Shown: positions 1-9,145, numbered from the stretch's first letter. The stretch: DNA of 42,061 nucleotides from an uncultured Victivallis sp. (GCA_944389895.1 CALXOA010000130.1:1-42061), one strand, 5' to 3'. Notes: generated from the letters alone by a model not told the origin. A program made the numbers and translations.

Positions 1-767
1 AGCTGTTCCACCTGATAGCACGCGGCCGGAAGATGCAATACCCTTTCGCCCGCGTCGAGCCGCTTCTGCAACGAGGAAACCACCTCTCCCGGCGGGGTGG
101 TGGCGCTTGCCTGGGAAAGAGAGCGACCGCAATTGCCCTGCCATTTCTCTCCGTCTTCAAAGGTATACCGTTCACTCCTGCCTCCGGAAGTCAGAACCAG
201 AGAGTCAAACCGGACCGGGCCGACCGCCTTTGCATGATACCCATCCACCGTTATGCCGAACCGATCCGGGTGAAACCCTTCCGGGACCGCCTGTTCCAGA
301 AGATCATCCACCTTTCCGCCGGCCACACCGCATCCGACGCGCAGCACGCCATTCTCCAGGGACAACGTCAGGAGATACTTCCCGGCAGAAGGCAATGTCT
401 GATCAGCCGCACTGCGCCGCATGTTGCCATTCTTCTCATAGCAGATCAGAGTGGGAGTGAGCGTTTTCGGCACATCATCCCAGCCGGGGTTGAAGAGGCT
501 CCAGATATAGCGGCTCTTCTGCCGGGTATCTTCCAGATAGATGCCGCACCAGCTTTCGCGGGGCATCGGAGCCGCTTTGCCGCCGGCAACTTCCGCCTCG
601 AGCGCCAATTCCAGTTTCCCCTCCGGAGTCAACTCCCGGACCAATGTGTTGTGGCTTCCCGAATACCCCCATTTGTTCTCTCCCCGGATCACGCCGAGCT
701 GGACAGCCGCGGGAAGAACTCCGGCGGCAAGCAGCGTCGTCGCCATGCAGATCAATTTGCCGTTCAT
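1..767 (-). CDS. Exported protein of unknown function, C-terminus cut by window edge
   Basis: Third gene of the minus-strand operon that begins with the LacI regulator. The ATG at 767-765 is preceded by an AGGAG Shine-Dalgarno at about 773-778 and lies 17 bases after the pseudopilin stop. The 255 visible residues begin with a short signal peptide (MNGKLICMATTLLAAGVLPAA). They continue as a beta-rich module with alternating hydrophobic strands (TLVREL, KLELALEAEV, KYLLTLSLENGVLRV, VRFDSLVLTS), in the style of a carbohydrate-binding jelly roll. The last visible stretch (LQKRLDAGERVLHLPAACYQVE) resembles the opening of right-handed beta-helix pectate-lyase-like domains. That resemblance is only suggestive, because the rest of the gene lies outside the window. 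I do not recognise a family. Export and a link to glycan use are inferred from the signal peptide and neighbours. Confidence 0.7.
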   Translation of the reverse strand, partial: MNGKLICMATTLLAAGVLPAAVQLGVIRGENKWGYSGSHNTLVRELTPEGKLELALEAEVAGGKAAPMPRESWCGIYLEDTRQKSRYIWSLFNPGWDDVPKTLTPTLICYEKNGNMRRSAADQTLPSAGKYLLTLSLENGVLRVGCGVAGGKVDDLLEQAVPEGFHPDRFGITVDGYHAKAVGPVRFDSLVLTSGGRSERYTFEDGEKWQGNCGRSLSQASATTPPGEVVSSLQKRLDAGERVLHLPAACYQVEQ

Positions 768-784
768 TGTATTCTCCTGTTTTA

Positions 785-1402
785 TCACCAGTTGCGCGTG
801 TGCAGCTTCTTCCAGTCATATTTGCTGAATTGCATCAGATAACCGAACGGCACCGGACGTACCGCGCCATCGATGAAACAGAGATTGGTAAACACCCCAT
901 GATAGGTGGGTTGTCCGTCATGTCTGCGCCAGATGTCCGGATCGACAAAGAGCAGATAAACACCATGGTCGGCCGGACGGGCCGTAATTTTATAGCTGAA
1001 GTTGTAATTGGTCGCCGACGGCACGTAGTGATAACTGCTCAGATGGGAACTGATCCACCCATTGGTACCAAGGCTGCTCACGGCCGAAGGATCTGACGGA
1101 CAGATGAATGTTTTGGTATTCGGAACGTAACCGTATTTGTTCAGTAAGCCGTGATTGCACTCTCTGCCCCATCCGACCTCCCGCAAATCCGTTTTATTCT
1201 CCGGTCCCCACGGAATGTAGTCGTTGTAATCGCCGGCATAAATCGTCACCGCCTGGCCGAGGGACTTCAGATTGCTCTGGCAATGTGCATTATGCGCCTT
1301 CATCCGCGCCTTGTTGAGCGCGGGCAGCAGCATCGCCGCCAGGATGGCGATGATTGCAATAACGACAAGCAATTCTATCAATGTAAAAGCTTTCCGATAC
1401 AT
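785..1402 (-). CDS. Solitary type IV pseudopilin (prepilin-type N-terminal methylation domain), H-X9-DG type
   Basis: A 205-residue pseudopilin. The leader MYRKA is followed directly by [19 protein letters not shown], the class III prepilin signal and N-terminal transmembrane helix, with Glu at +5 of the mature protein. The residue before the cleavage site is Ala instead of the usual Gly. After the helix come LLPALNKAR, a conserved Cys ([12 protein letters not shown]), [10 protein letters not shown] and a C-terminal [12 protein letters not shown] segment, matching the processing-associated H-X9-DG/DUF1559-like group that is greatly expanded in Lentisphaerota and Planctomycetota. The ATG at 1402 has AGGGAGG upstream; an in-frame extension to 1444 would run into the LacI gene. 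It sits 13 bases after the LacI stop in the same operon. It is probably processed by a prepilin peptidase and displayed in the inner membrane or periplasm. Its individual role is unknown. Confidence 0.9.
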   Translation of the reverse strand: MYRKAFTLIELLVVIAIIAILAAMLLPALNKARMKAHNAHCQSNLKSLGQAVTIYAGDYNDYIPWGPENKTDLREVGWGRECNHGLLNKYGYVPNTKTFICPSDPSAVSSLGTNGWISSHLSSYHYVPSATNYNFSYKITARPADHGVYLLFVDPDIWRRHDGQPTYHGVFTNLCFIDGAVRPVPFGYLMQFSKYDWKKLHTRNW

Positions 1403-1415
1403 GATTCCCTCCTGA

Positions 1416-2438
1416 TTACGGAATGAGCTTGCGGACACTTTCACGGGAGACCAGAGTCGGCTTGATGACGCAGGAGGAGTTTTCCGGCCGGATCCTCCCG
1501 TCGATGCCGTCGAGAACCATTTTCACGATCGCGGCAGAATAGGTGGAGCAGTCGAATCCCATGGTGCTCAAACCGGGCACACACAACTCCGACTCCCGCG
1601 TATTATTCACCCCGAGCAGCGAAAAATCATCCGGAACCCGGAAGCCGAGTTGGTGAAACACCTTCAAAGCCCGCATGGCAAACAGATCACTCTGGCAGAA
1701 GAAGGCGGTCGGTTTTTCCGGGAGCGCACAGATCCGCCGGATTCCCGATTCAATCGCTTCAAGTGAATCCTCCGGGACGATCACCCACTCTTCCCGGAAG
1801 GGCAGCGCCAGCTCGTGCAGAGTTCTCAGGTATCCGCTGAACCGGTCGGAGAGCGCCGGAGTTCTCGGCCCGATGTAACCGATCCGCCGGTGGCCGCACT
1901 CGTAAAAATGCCGGACCCCCTCGCAAGCGGCCTGATAGACGTCGACGCGGACGAAAGGCAGCGGCATCGACTCAAGGGTGTCAAACACCGTTACGGAACT
2001 GAACTTATCCAGCACGGGTCGCATCTTCTCATACTCCGCAGCATACCCCAGAGGACCGATCACCATTGCGGCAACCCGCAACTGAACAAAAAAGTCCAGG
2101 GTTTTCATCACCTGATCGAGATCTTCCTCTCCCAGTACGGTACTGACGTAAAACCCGTGTTCGCGCAGACGATTCTGTACTTCCGCCATCACATGGATGT
2201 ACCAGGGATCTTCCAGATTGCCGCGCTGGCAGAAACCGACGATCCGGCTGTTTCCCTTGAGGGACTGAGCCAGCAGGTTCGGCCGATACTCCACCTCCTG
2301 AACGAAACTGGTGATCCGTTCCGCCAGTTCCGGAGAAAACTTCCCCTTGTTGTTCAAAATATTGCTGACTGTCGCCGCACTGACCTGAAATCGCTTCCCG
2401 ATCTCAGCCAGACTCAAATTTTTTTGTCTGCCGCCCAT
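1416..2438 (-). CDS. LacI/GalR-family transcriptional regulator
   Basis: A 340-residue LacI-type repressor. Residues about 8-55 form the helix-turn-helix ([23 protein letters not shown]) and hinge region ([12 protein letters not shown]). The rest is a periplasmic-binding-protein-like sensor domain ([49 protein letters not shown]). It heads the operon with the pseudopilin and exported protein and is divergent from the GH31 gene at 2805. Its promoter and two dyad sequences in the intergenic region suggest autoregulation. The likely role is sugar-responsive repression of both divergent units; the effector cannot be read from the sequence. The ATG at 2438 has AGGGGGA about 12 bases upstream. Confidence 0.93.
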   Translation of the reverse strand: MGGRQKNLSLAEIGKRFQVSAATVSNILNNKGKFSPELAERITSFVQEVEYRPNLLAQSLKGNSRIVGFCQRGNLEDPWYIHVMAEVQNRLREHGFYVSTVLGEEDLDQVMKTLDFFVQLRVAAMVIGPLGYAAEYEKMRPVLDKFSSVTVFDTLESMPLPFVRVDVYQAACEGVRHFYECGHRRIGYIGPRTPALSDRFSGYLRTLHELALPFREEWVIVPEDSLEAIESGIRRICALPEKPTAFFCQSDLFAMRALKVFHQLGFRVPDDFSLLGVNNTRESELCVPGLSTMGFDCSTYSAAIVKMVLDGIDGRIRPENSSCVIKPTLVSRESVRKLIP

Positions 2439-2457
2439 CTTCCGGAAAAATCCCCCT

Positions 2458-2475
2458 GGATTAATTGATTAATCC
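2458..2475. promoter_or_regulatory. Operator-like dyad O1 (8-bp perfect arms)
   Basis: GGATTAAT-TG-ATTAATCC is a perfect inverted repeat with a 2-base centre, 20 bases upstream of the LacI start codon and inside its leader. An even-length dyad of this kind is typical of LacI-family operators. A related site is centred 69 bases away. Binding by the adjacent regulator is inferred. Confidence 0.65.
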
Positions 2476-2527
2476 ATATAGAACCATCACACTTTTCACT
2501 GATATTACGATTTTCTCCGCATCACAA

Positions 2528-2543
2528 GATTAATCAATTAACT
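2528..2543. promoter_or_regulatory. Operator-like dyad O2 overlapping the LacI transcription start
   Basis: GATTAATCAATTAACT shares the TTAAT-YR-ATTAA core with the dyad at 2458-2475, with mismatches in the outer bases of one arm. It lies immediately downstream of the minus-strand -10 box, so a bound repressor would cover the predicted start site. This is the expected geometry for autorepression. Confidence 0.55.
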
Positions 2544-2549
2544 ACCTAT

Positions 2550-2578
2550 ATTATGACTCATCAGCCGTCGATTGTCAA
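2550..2578 (-). promoter_or_regulatory. Sigma-70-type promoter of the LacI-pseudopilin operon
   Basis: Read on the minus strand: TTGACA (2578-2573), 17-base spacer, CATAAT (2555-2550). The -35 is consensus and the -10 matches five of six. The predicted start near 2543 falls at the edge of dyad O2. Confidence 0.75.
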
Positions 2579-2804
2579 GGGGGTGATTGTGAAAAAAAAC
2601 ATTTTTTTCCTTCTGCGGTCGTCCCAGACGAGCCGGGAATTGTCACATCAGGCCGTGCTCCAGCCGGAATCCAGCGGGAGCCGCAGACTGGATTTCTCAG
2701 AAAAAAGTAAGAACATCGGTTTGAGCCGGCCACATTCCGGATGTATCTTCCGGGAAATGTGAAATCCGGCATTCAACCAGGTCAATTGCAGAAAGAGTAC
2801 TCTC

Positions 2805-4856
2805 ATGCGGGAAATTTATCCAGGAATCCACGAACTCATACTGGGCACACCGGAAGCCGATACTCCATCGACCCAGTTTTTCCGGCGTCAGCCCCGTCCA
2901 TTGCGGGGAATCGAACCGCGGAATGTACCACCGCCTTTTCAGGAGGAGGCCCTGCGCTTTCATGCCGGAACACGCGGGTTCCGGGTCGAACTTCCCCTGT
3001 CACCGGATGAAGCGCTTTACGGTTTCGGTCTGCAGTTGAAGAGTCTGCAACAAACCGGGAAAAAACGGACTCTGCGGGTCAACAGCGATCCGGTTTCCGA
3101 CACCGGAGACAGTCACGCCCCCGCACCATTGTACTTCTCCACGCGGGGTTACGGGGTGCTCTTCGACACCGCCCGGTATGCGACATTCCATACCGGGGGG
3201 AATGCGCTGCGCGGCAACCGGCGACACACCGGACAAGCCGGGACAATCGCCCTGACCGAACAGGAACTCTATGCGGCCAGCGGGGAAACTCATCCCGTCA
3301 TCGTCGACATCCCCGCCGCCCGGGGAATCCGGCTCCTGCTGATCTCCGGCCCGACTCTCCGCAACGCGGTTCAGCGGTACAATCTCTTTTCCGGCGGAGG
3401 ATGCCTGCCGCCTGAATGGGGTCTCGGAGTCTGGTACCGCGCCTGCGGCTCCTGCAATCAGGAGGAGGTACGACAGCTCGCCGCCGAGCTGCGCAATGCC
3501 GGAATGCCGTGCGATGTGCTCGGGCTGGAACCCGGTTGGCAGTCCCATGCCTACTCCTGTTCCCTCTCCTGGAGCCGGGAACGTTTCCCGGAGCATCAGA
3601 AACTGGTGGATGATCTGACTGCGGACGGATACAAGATCAACCTCTGGGAACATGTATTCCTCCACCCGACCTCTCCACTGGCTCCCGCGATGGAACCGTA
3701 CTCCGGCGATTTCGAGGTCTGGCAGGGACTGGTTCCGGATCTCACGATCCGCGAGGCGGCGGAAACCTACACGGAGTACCACCGCCGCACCTTCACCTCC
3801 AACCGGATCGCTTCGTTCAAGATCGACGAGTGCGACAACTCCGACTTCATACAGAGTCCATGGTCCTTTCCGGAGTGCTCCCGCTTTCCCTCCGGCAAAG
3901 ACGGTGAACTCTACCATTCGCTGCTGGGGGTCGCAGCGCAATATGCCGTCGAAGCTGCGCACCGGGCGGAGGGAAAACGCTCCTACGGCAGCGTACGCAG
4001 CTCCCACCTGTTCGCCGCCCCCTGCCCCTTCGTGCTCTACAGCGATCTCTACGACCACCGCGATTTTCTGCGCGGAGTAACCACGGCCGGTTTCTCCGGC
4101 ATGCTCTGGTGCCCCGAACTGAGGCACGCAAGTTCGGTTCTGGACTACCTGCGCCGTCTGGAAGCAATGGTGCTTTCTCCGCAAATGCTGTTGAACATCT
4201 GGTCGATGCCGCATCCGCCATGGCAGCAGCTGGATCGTGACCGGAATCGCACCGGAGAGCTTTACGACACCGGGAAACAACAGTTTCTGGCGGCAGCGAC
4301 ACGCCGGCAATTCGAACTCCGAATGCGTTTCCTCCCCTATCTCTACGCGGCTTTCGCCCGCTACCATCTCGAAGGGATTCCACCGTTCCGGGCGGTGGTG
4401 ATGGACTACCCGGAATGCGAAGAACTCCGCAACGCCGACCAGATGTGGATGGCCGGGGAAGATCTGCTGGTGATCCCGCTGACCGCGGAGGAGGAAACAC
4501 GCAAAGTCCATCTGCCGCCCGGAACCTGGTTCGATTTCCACACCGGGGCGGCCCGCTCCGGCAGGATCACCGTCAGTCCGGCTCCGGATGAGTTGACGAT
4601 CCTGGTACGCGACGGTTCGATCATTCCCTTTGCCGATGTTCGCCAGTACTGCCGGAAGAATTGTCGGCATCGGGTGGAACTGCGCATTTACGGCAACCAT
4701 CCGCGTCCGGCATGGCTGTTCGCGGATGACGGGGAGAGCCTCTGTGACGATCCGGAGCAATTCATCGACACGGTCACAGCCGACGGGAAGTTGTCTCCGC
4801 TGCTCCGGCGCCGCTACGAATGCACCGGCATAGCCAGAATGACCTGCGACGCCTGA
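2805..4856 (+). CDS. Glycoside hydrolase family 31 alpha-glycosidase
   Basis: A 683-residue GH31-type enzyme. An N-terminal beta-sandwich (residues about 50-190) is followed by the TIM barrel from about 205 (WGLGVWYRACG, MPCDVLGLEPGW), then C-terminal beta domains (DLLVIPL, LPPGTWFDFHTG, DELTILVRDGSIIP). The likely nucleophile is D341 in SFKIDECDNSDF, a variant of the usual KxDxxE context. The acid/base is probably an Asp in VLYSDLYDHRD (about 414-420). GH31 enzymes cleave alpha-glucosides, alpha-xylosides or related linkages; the substrate cannot be assigned. No signal peptide is visible, so it is probably cytoplasmic and acts on imported oligosaccharides. It is divergent from the LacI gene and probably shares its control. 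The ATG at 2805 has only a modest GAAAGAG ribosome site. Confidence 0.88.
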   Translation: MREIYPGIHELILGTPEADTPSTQFFRRQPRPLRGIEPRNVPPPFQEEALRFHAGTRGFRVELPLSPDEALYGFGLQLKSLQQTGKKRTLRVNSDPVSDTGDSHAPAPLYFSTRGYGVLFDTARYATFHTGGNALRGNRRHTGQAGTIALTEQELYAASGETHPVIVDIPAARGIRLLLISGPTLRNAVQRYNLFSGGGCLPPEWGLGVWYRACGSCNQEEVRQLAAELRNAGMPCDVLGLEPGWQSHAYSCSLSWSRERFPEHQKLVDDLTADGYKINLWEHVFLHPTSPLAPAMEPYSGDFEVWQGLVPDLTIREAAETYTEYHRRTFTSNRIASFKIDECDNSDFIQSPWSFPECSRFPSGKDGELYHSLLGVAAQYAVEAAHRAEGKRSYGSVRSSHLFAAPCPFVLYSDLYDHRDFLRGVTTAGFSGMLWCPELRHASSVLDYLRRLEAMVLSPQMLLNIWSMPHPPWQQLDRDRNRTGELYDTGKQQFLAAATRRQFELRMRFLPYLYAAFARYHLEGIPPFRAVVMDYPECEELRNADQMWMAGEDLLVIPLTAEEETRKVHLPPGTWFDFHTGAARSGRITVSPAPDELTILVRDGSIIPFADVRQYCRKNCRHRVELRIYGNHPRPAWLFADDGESLCDDPEQFIDTVTADGKLSPLLRRRYECTGIARMTCDA

Positions 4857-4865
4857 AGGACACTT

Positions 4866-5666
4866 TCAGCGCGGAAAATTCCGCAGAAAAAGCCGATGCA
4901 ACGCCTTGTCGGCGTAGGGATCGGGAGCGTCAGGAGTCAATTCCATCTCGGAGTACCCGGAATCCACCCCGATCACCCGCAGCGCCCCGGAGCGGAGAAA
5001 ACGAAGCCGCCAGGTGCGGAAGGCGAGCTCCCAGAGCTGTTCCGCCGGATCAAGTTCCGTCAGCCGCTGCCGGCGCGGATCCAGCTCACGAGTTGCCAGC
5101 TGGACCCGTGCGGCATTCCCCAGATCAGGGCCACCGTGCTTCAAAATGAAATCGATCCGTTCAACCGCAGCCGGCGAAAATACCAGTTCCACCGCCCGCA
5201 CAGGCCGCTCATCGCGCCAGCCCGCACGACTTGCCGGGAAAGCATCGGCAACCGGGATATAAGGCTTGATGTCAAGAATCGGCGTTCCGTCAAGCAGATC
5301 GAAATTGCGGATGTAAAGCCGGCGCCCCTCGATCCGCACCAGCTCCACCGCGGAAATGCCGATCGGATTCGGCCGGTGCGGGGAACGGGTGGCGAAAAGT
5401 CCGCGCCGTTTCGCAGAACCGTCGGGCGGCATCACCTTCGGTTTCCAGCCGTGGTTACGGTCGAAGACAAATACCAGCCAGATCCTTTCAAAACCGTCAA
5501 GATCAGCCAGAGCCGCTTCAAAGTTGCAGCCGGCGACCAGTTCAACGAATCCCTCGTTCGCGGCGAATGCACTCTGCCGCGGTGCCTCCTGCGGATAGAG
5601 GCCGCCGCCGTGCAGCACCCCGATCGGAGAAAACCGGAACTCCGTGATCGCCGTCTCCCGACTCAA
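4866..5666 (-). CDS. trmO: tRNA (adenine-N6)-methyltransferase TrmO (TsaA family)
   Basis: A 266-residue TrmO/TsaA protein, which methylates t6A37 to m6t6A37 in tRNA-Thr using SAM. Hallmarks are the N-terminal [10 protein letters not shown], the [20 protein letters not shown] strand, the SAM-site signature [20 protein letters not shown] (about 90-110), [14 protein letters not shown] and a C-terminal domain ending near [11 protein letters not shown]. The start is a TTG (5666-5664) whose bases overlap the RibBA TGA stop (TTGA). No better in-frame start lies before the conserved FSPIG motif, which suggests translational coupling. It is the last gene of the ymdB-ribBA-trmO unit and converges on the GH31 gene with a 9-base gap. 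Confidence 0.92.
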   Translation of the reverse strand: MSRETAITEFRFSPIGVLHGGGLYPQEAPRQSAFAANEGFVELVAGCNFEAALADLDGFERIWLVFVFDRNHGWKPKVMPPDGSAKRRGLFATRSPHRPNPIGISAVELVRIEGRRLYIRNFDLLDGTPILDIKPYIPVADAFPASRAGWRDERPVRAVELVFSPAAVERIDFILKHGGPDLGNAARVQLATRELDPRRQRLTELDPAEQLWELAFRTWRLRFLRSGALRVIGVDSGYSEMELTPDAPDPYADKALHRLFLRNFPR

Positions 5667-6862
5667 AGCAGGTGTCCCATACGCTCTTTTTTGGTGCGCA
5701 GATAAAACTCGTTCTCCTTGCCCGGATCGATGATCAGCGGCACCCGTTCCTTCAGTACCAGATCGTAACCCGAGAGCCCGATCAGTTTCTTCGGGTTGTT
5801 GGTCAGCAGCCGGACCGACTTCACTCCGAGATCAAGCAGAATCTGCACGCCGATCCCATATTCGCGCAGGTCCGCAGGGAAGCCGAGCTTCTCATTCGCT
5901 TCAACGGTATCGCACCCCTGATCCTGAAGCTGATAGGCATGAATCTTGTTGAAGATGCCGATGCCGCGCCCCTCCTGCCGCAGATAGACCAGCACCCCGG
6001 AACCGTTTTCGACAATCTGCCGCATCGCCGCGTGAAGCTGATCCCCGCAATCACAGCGGCAGGAACCGAACACGTCACCGGTCAGGCACTCGCTGTGCAC
6101 GCGAACCAGCACATCCTCCTTATCCTTCACATCACCGTAAATCAGGGCGATATGCTCAAAGGAATCCACCTTGGTACGGTAGGGGATCACCTGGAACTCA
6201 CCGAACACCGTGGGCAACCGGGCGCTCGCACCGCGAATGATCAGTTTTTCATGCTGACGACGATAAGCGATCAGATCGGCGACCGATCCCCATTTCAGAT
6301 TGTACTTCCGCCGGAACTCATCCAGCTGCGGCAACCGCGCCATCGTACCATCCGGATTCATGATCTCGCAGATCACTCCGGCCGGGGTCAGCCCGGCAAG
6401 CCGCGCGAGATCCACCGCAGCCTCGGTGTGCCCGGCCCGCCGCAGCACTCCGCCGGGACGGGCAATCAGCGGAAACAGATGACCGGGCGAAACGAAATCC
6501 GCCGGACTTGACGCCGGATCGATCAACGCCTGAACGGTTCTCGCACGGTCAAAGGCGCTGATGCCGGTGGTCGTGCCCTTCTTCGCGTCGACACTCTGGG
6601 TGAACGCGGTTCCGAAAGGATCCGTCAATGACGCGGGCGTGGAAAGATTCAGCTCCGATGCCCGATCCGCGGTCAGCGGCGCACAGATCAGACCGCAGGC
6701 ATGGGTCGCCATGAAAGCGATCGTCTCCGGCGTCGCATGCGCTGCGGCCACGACAAGATCCCCTTCATTTTCCCGGTGTTCATCATCGGTGATGATGATC
6801 AACTTCCCGGCCCGTACATCGGCGACGAGCTCCTCGATCGGATCAAATTTTATCTGGCTCAT
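5663..6862 (-). CDS. ribBA: Bifunctional 3,4-dihydroxy-2-butanone-4-phosphate synthase / GTP cyclohydrolase II
   Basis: A 399-residue riboflavin-pathway enzyme. The N-terminal RibB half (1 to about 200) carries [41 protein letters not shown] and [14 protein letters not shown], and makes DHBP from ribulose 5-phosphate. The C-terminal RibA half carries the zinc site [19 protein letters not shown], the catalytic [18 protein letters not shown] and LLTNNPKK, and opens the GTP ring. The ATG at 6862 gives MSQIKFDP, the usual family start length; an open frame to 6943 has no conserved residues. It lies 37 bases after the YmdB stop and overlaps trmO by 4 bases. Other rib genes are not in the window. 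Confidence 0.96.
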   Translation of the reverse strand: MSQIKFDPIEELVADVRAGKLIIITDDEHRENEGDLVVAAAHATPETIAFMATHACGLICAPLTADRASELNLSTPASLTDPFGTAFTQSVDAKKGTTTGISAFDRARTVQALIDPASSPADFVSPGHLFPLIARPGGVLRRAGHTEAAVDLARLAGLTPAGVICEIMNPDGTMARLPQLDEFRRKYNLKWGSVADLIAYRRQHEKLIIRGASARLPTVFGEFQVIPYRTKVDSFEHIALIYGDVKDKEDVLVRVHSECLTGDVFGSCRCDCGDQLHAAMRQIVENGSGVLVYLRQEGRGIGIFNKIHAYQLQDQGCDTVEANEKLGFPADLREYGIGVQILLDLGVKSVRLLTNNPKKLIGLSGYDLVLKERVPLIIDPGKENEFYLRTKKERMGHLL

Positions 6863-6899
6863 ATCTTCATTTCCCTGTTGATTTTTTGATTGCGATTTC

Positions 6900-7688
6900 T
6901 CATATCTCGATCCGGCGCGACAGCGATTGAATCGCCCGTGCACGCCCGGTCATGTGATCATAACCGACCACCGCGGCGTCGAGACGGATCGTGCCGGTTT
7001 CGACCACCGCCAGCCGATTCGGCATACCGGTGGTGAACTTGTAGAGCACATCATCGACATTCCGCCCCAGAATACTGACATCGCCGCCGACCATGCCGAC
7101 ATCGGTCTGTGCAGCGGTTCCGCCCGCCAGCACCCGGGCATCGGCGGTCGGCACGTGAGTGTGCGTTCCAAGCACCGCGGTCACCTTCCCGTCAAGAAAA
7201 CTCGCCATCGCCAGCTTCTCACTGGTCGCTTCCGCGTGGAAGTCGACCAGAATCGTCTTGACCGTCGCCGGAATCTCCTTTAAAATCCGTTCGACCGTCT
7301 CAAAGGGGCAGTAAGCGGACTCCCGCATGAAAACCTTGCCCAGCAATGCGATCACCGCGACCTCGCCGCCGCCCGGATTGCGATACACCGCCCACCCGCG
7401 CCCCGGCTGGCGGGTTGAAAAGTTCGCCGGCCGGATCACCCGGTCCAGCGTCCTGATCTCACTGTCGAATCCCTTCTGGTCCCAGGTGTGATCCCCGGTG
7501 GTCAACACATCCGCGACCGTCAGCAGCTCCCGGGCGCAACCTCCCGTCAAGCCGTTTCCTGCAGCGGAATTTTCCGCATTGACCACGACAAACTGGCAGT
7601 TGAACTCCCGTCGCAACTCCGGCACCAGGCGTTTCACCGCCTCTCGGCCGCCCCTGCCGACCACATCACCGATGAAAAGCAGATTCAT
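6900..7688 (-). CDS. ymdB: YmdB-family metallophosphoesterase (TIGR00282 type)
   Basis: A 262-residue dinuclear-metal phosphoesterase. Metal-ligand motifs appear in order: [10 protein letters not shown] at the start, [30 protein letters not shown] and [12 protein letters not shown]. Characterised relatives hydrolyse 2',3'-cyclic nucleotides and influence biofilm-type switches in Bacillus. The ATG at 7688 starts exactly at the first conserved motif ([11 protein letters not shown]) with GGAGAGGA upstream; the longer frame is non-conserved. It is the first gene of the unit with ribBA and trmO. Confidence 0.9.
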   Translation of the reverse strand: MNLLFIGDVVGRGGREAVKRLVPELRREFNCQFVVVNAENSAAGNGLTGGCARELLTVADVLTTGDHTWDQKGFDSEIRTLDRVIRPANFSTRQPGRGWAVYRNPGGGEVAVIALLGKVFMRESAYCPFETVERILKEIPATVKTILVDFHAEATSEKLAMASFLDGKVTAVLGTHTHVPTADARVLAGGTAAQTDVGMVGGDVSILGRNVDDVLYKFTTGMPNRLAVVETGTIRLDAAVVGYDHMTGRARAIQSLSRRIEI

Positions 7689-7780
7689 TCCATCCTCTCC
7701 AGACGGCCTGGATGCGCCGGGGCGGTCATGCCGCGCCCCTCTCCCCGCATCCGGCTTCAGCCCATCAACATTCAATTCGC

Positions 7781-7789
7781 TTTATAACA
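7781..7789 (-). promoter_or_regulatory. Possible extended -10 promoter for ymdB-ribBA-trmO
   Basis: On the minus strand TGTTATAAA (TGn followed by TATAAA) lies about 90 bases upstream of the ymdB start, with no convincing -35. Extended -10 promoters tolerate this, but the call is tentative. Confidence 0.35.
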
Positions 7790-7806
7790 TACACCAACCG
7801 GAAACA

Positions 7807-9003
7807 TTATGCCAGCTTTTTCCCGCGCCGCTTCCTCGCCAGAATATGGCAACAAACCACTCCAAGCAGAAAGAAAAGCGGACTCAGGAACATCGCAGCC
7901 CGGATCCCCCAGCGATCGGCGACAAAACCGGCCAGCAGCAGCAACAGACCGGCAATTCCCCAGGTACCGCCGACGATCAACCCCATACGGGCGCCGAGAC
8001 CGGGCCCGCCGGCGGCGGAACGCGCCAGCACCACCAGTTGCGGAAATCCAGCCCCGACCAGCATTCCGGCAATGAAAACCAGCGGAGCAACCAGTGCCGT
8101 GCCGGCCAGCAGCAGATAGAGAATCAGGAGCGGAATCCCGCAGATGATCTCAAGCTGAATGCAGTCGATCACATCATACTTCTTCGAAACGATGCTGGTC
8201 AGAAGCGCACCGACGCCGGCTCCGGCTCCGAACAACATCGCGCTCAGGCCGCAGAAGGTCAGTGAAAAATGGAAACTGTCGCTCAGAAACGTCGGCAGCA
8301 GTCCCTGCATGATCCCGGAAGCGGTATTGATGAAAGTCGCGACCCAGAAAATCTCCCAGAAACTCAGCCTGCCCGCCCCGGAGGGAGTCGCGGCGGCTGA
8401 ACGCCGGGAAGTTCCGGAACCGGACTCCATCGCCAGCCGGATCCGCATGTTGTGCAACAGCCGGAGCAGTACCGCGACAGGTATCACCAGCAGCCAGAGT
8501 CCCGCAAATCCCAGATTCTCGACCAGCAGGCCGCTGACCAGCGGCCCACTGGCCGAACCGAGAAAGCCGGAGAGCATGAATACGGAAGTCGCCACCGCGG
8601 GGCTTACCGCCGCCGCGTCGATCATGCAGATACCGCGCAACCCTTCCGGATGGACCAGCGCTACCCCGATCCCGAGCGTCAGTACCAGCAGAATCAGCCA
8701 GAACATCGCCCCGCTGCCGACCGGAATCACTCCGATCAGACAGACCACGCATGCAAGAATGAGTCCGAGCTGCACGAGAAACGGCCGGTTTGCCCTTCGC
8801 CGCAGGGTCCCGGCCCAGATCTGGACCCCGTTCGCACTGAACCCGCAGAGCGTCAGCAACACCGCGCCCATTCCGATCGAGAGCGAATGCAGCTCCAGCA
8901 GCCGGGGTAGAAACCCAGGCAGCATCCCGGAAAACATATCCACTGTGAAATGGACGCCTGTCAGCACACCTAGCTGCCAGACGGCAAGGGAGTGACGGGT
9001 CAT
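7807..9003 (-). CDS. Major facilitator superfamily transporter
   Basis: A 398-residue MFS protein with about twelve hydrophobic segments, consistent with an inner-membrane secondary transporter. Visible features are GVHFTVDMFSGMLPGFLPRL in helix 1, an RRRANRPF loop after helix 2 (the conserved MFS loop position), GVALVHPEGLRG in the first half, and a duplicated second half after the SGSGTSRRSAAAT linker. The VHPEG and HFTVDMFSG motifs recall the Fsr (fosmidomycin-resistance-like) subgroup, but the substrate is unknown. The ATG at 9003 has GGAAAG upstream; the longer frame to 9069 runs through the promoter. It is transcribed alone, divergent from the HD-domain gene. Confidence 0.85.
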   Translation of the reverse strand: MTRHSLAVWQLGVLTGVHFTVDMFSGMLPGFLPRLLELHSLSIGMGAVLLTLCGFSANGVQIWAGTLRRRANRPFLVQLGLILACVVCLIGVIPVGSGAMFWLILLVLTLGIGVALVHPEGLRGICMIDAAAVSPAVATSVFMLSGFLGSASGPLVSGLLVENLGFAGLWLLVIPVAVLLRLLHNMRIRLAMESGSGTSRRSAAATPSGAGRLSFWEIFWVATFINTASGIMQGLLPTFLSDSFHFSLTFCGLSAMLFGAGAGVGALLTSIVSKKYDVIDCIQLEIICGIPLLILYLLLAGTALVAPLVFIAGMLVGAGFPQLVVLARSAAGGPGLGARMGLIVGGTWGIAGLLLLLAGFVADRWGIRAAMFLSPLFFLLGVVCCHILARKRRGKKLA

Positions 9004-9052
9004 GATCGGCGACTTTCCAAATCTGTTTCTCCAGAAGTTATATCGAGCAATT

Positions 9053-9081
9053 AATATATCACACGCCACTCATTCGATCAA
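9053..9081 (-). promoter_or_regulatory. Sigma-70-type promoter of the MFS gene
   Basis: Minus strand: TTGATC (9081-9076), 17-base spacer, TATATT (9058-9053). Four of six and five of six matches with ideal spacing; the leader would be about 43 bases. Confidence 0.65.
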
Positions 9082-9111
9082 GACCGGAAAGACATATCAG
9101 GAAAACACTCC

Positions 9112-9131
9112 CCGGAAATTTGCATTTCCGG
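9112..9131. repeat. Inverted repeat CCGGAAAT-N4-ATTTCCGG
   Basis: Perfect 8-base arms separated by TTGC, immediately abutting a second palindrome at 9132-9145 upstream of the HD-domain gene. It could be an operator or an RNA hairpin; no T-run follows, so it is not an intrinsic terminator. Confidence 0.6.
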
Positions 9132-9145
9132 ATTCCACGTGGAAT
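9132..9145. promoter_or_regulatory. Perfect 14-bp palindrome ATTCCACGTGGAAT
   Basis: A gapless perfect palindrome inside the spacer of a possible plus-strand promoter (TTGCAT at 9120-9125, 17 bases, AATATT at 9143-9148). A protein bound here would block the HD-domain/MarC operon. Operator function is inferred. Confidence 0.5.

Larger units (their letters stand above)
2439..2804. other. Divergent intergenic region between LacI operon and GH31 gene
   Basis: This 366-base gene-free stretch holds the LacI-operon promoter (2550-2578), two related dyads (2458-2475 and 2528-2543) and an A/T run near 2590-2610. On the plus strand there is a weak promoter candidate for the GH31 gene, TTGAGC at 2721-2726, then 17 bases, then TATCTT at 2744-2749. 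Short open frames here have no convincing start or coding character. Confidence 0.6.

Noticed and set aside
3000..4760. 586-codon minus-strand frame inside the GH31 gene
   Set aside because: Shadow of the GH31 frame; low-complexity composition and no domain.
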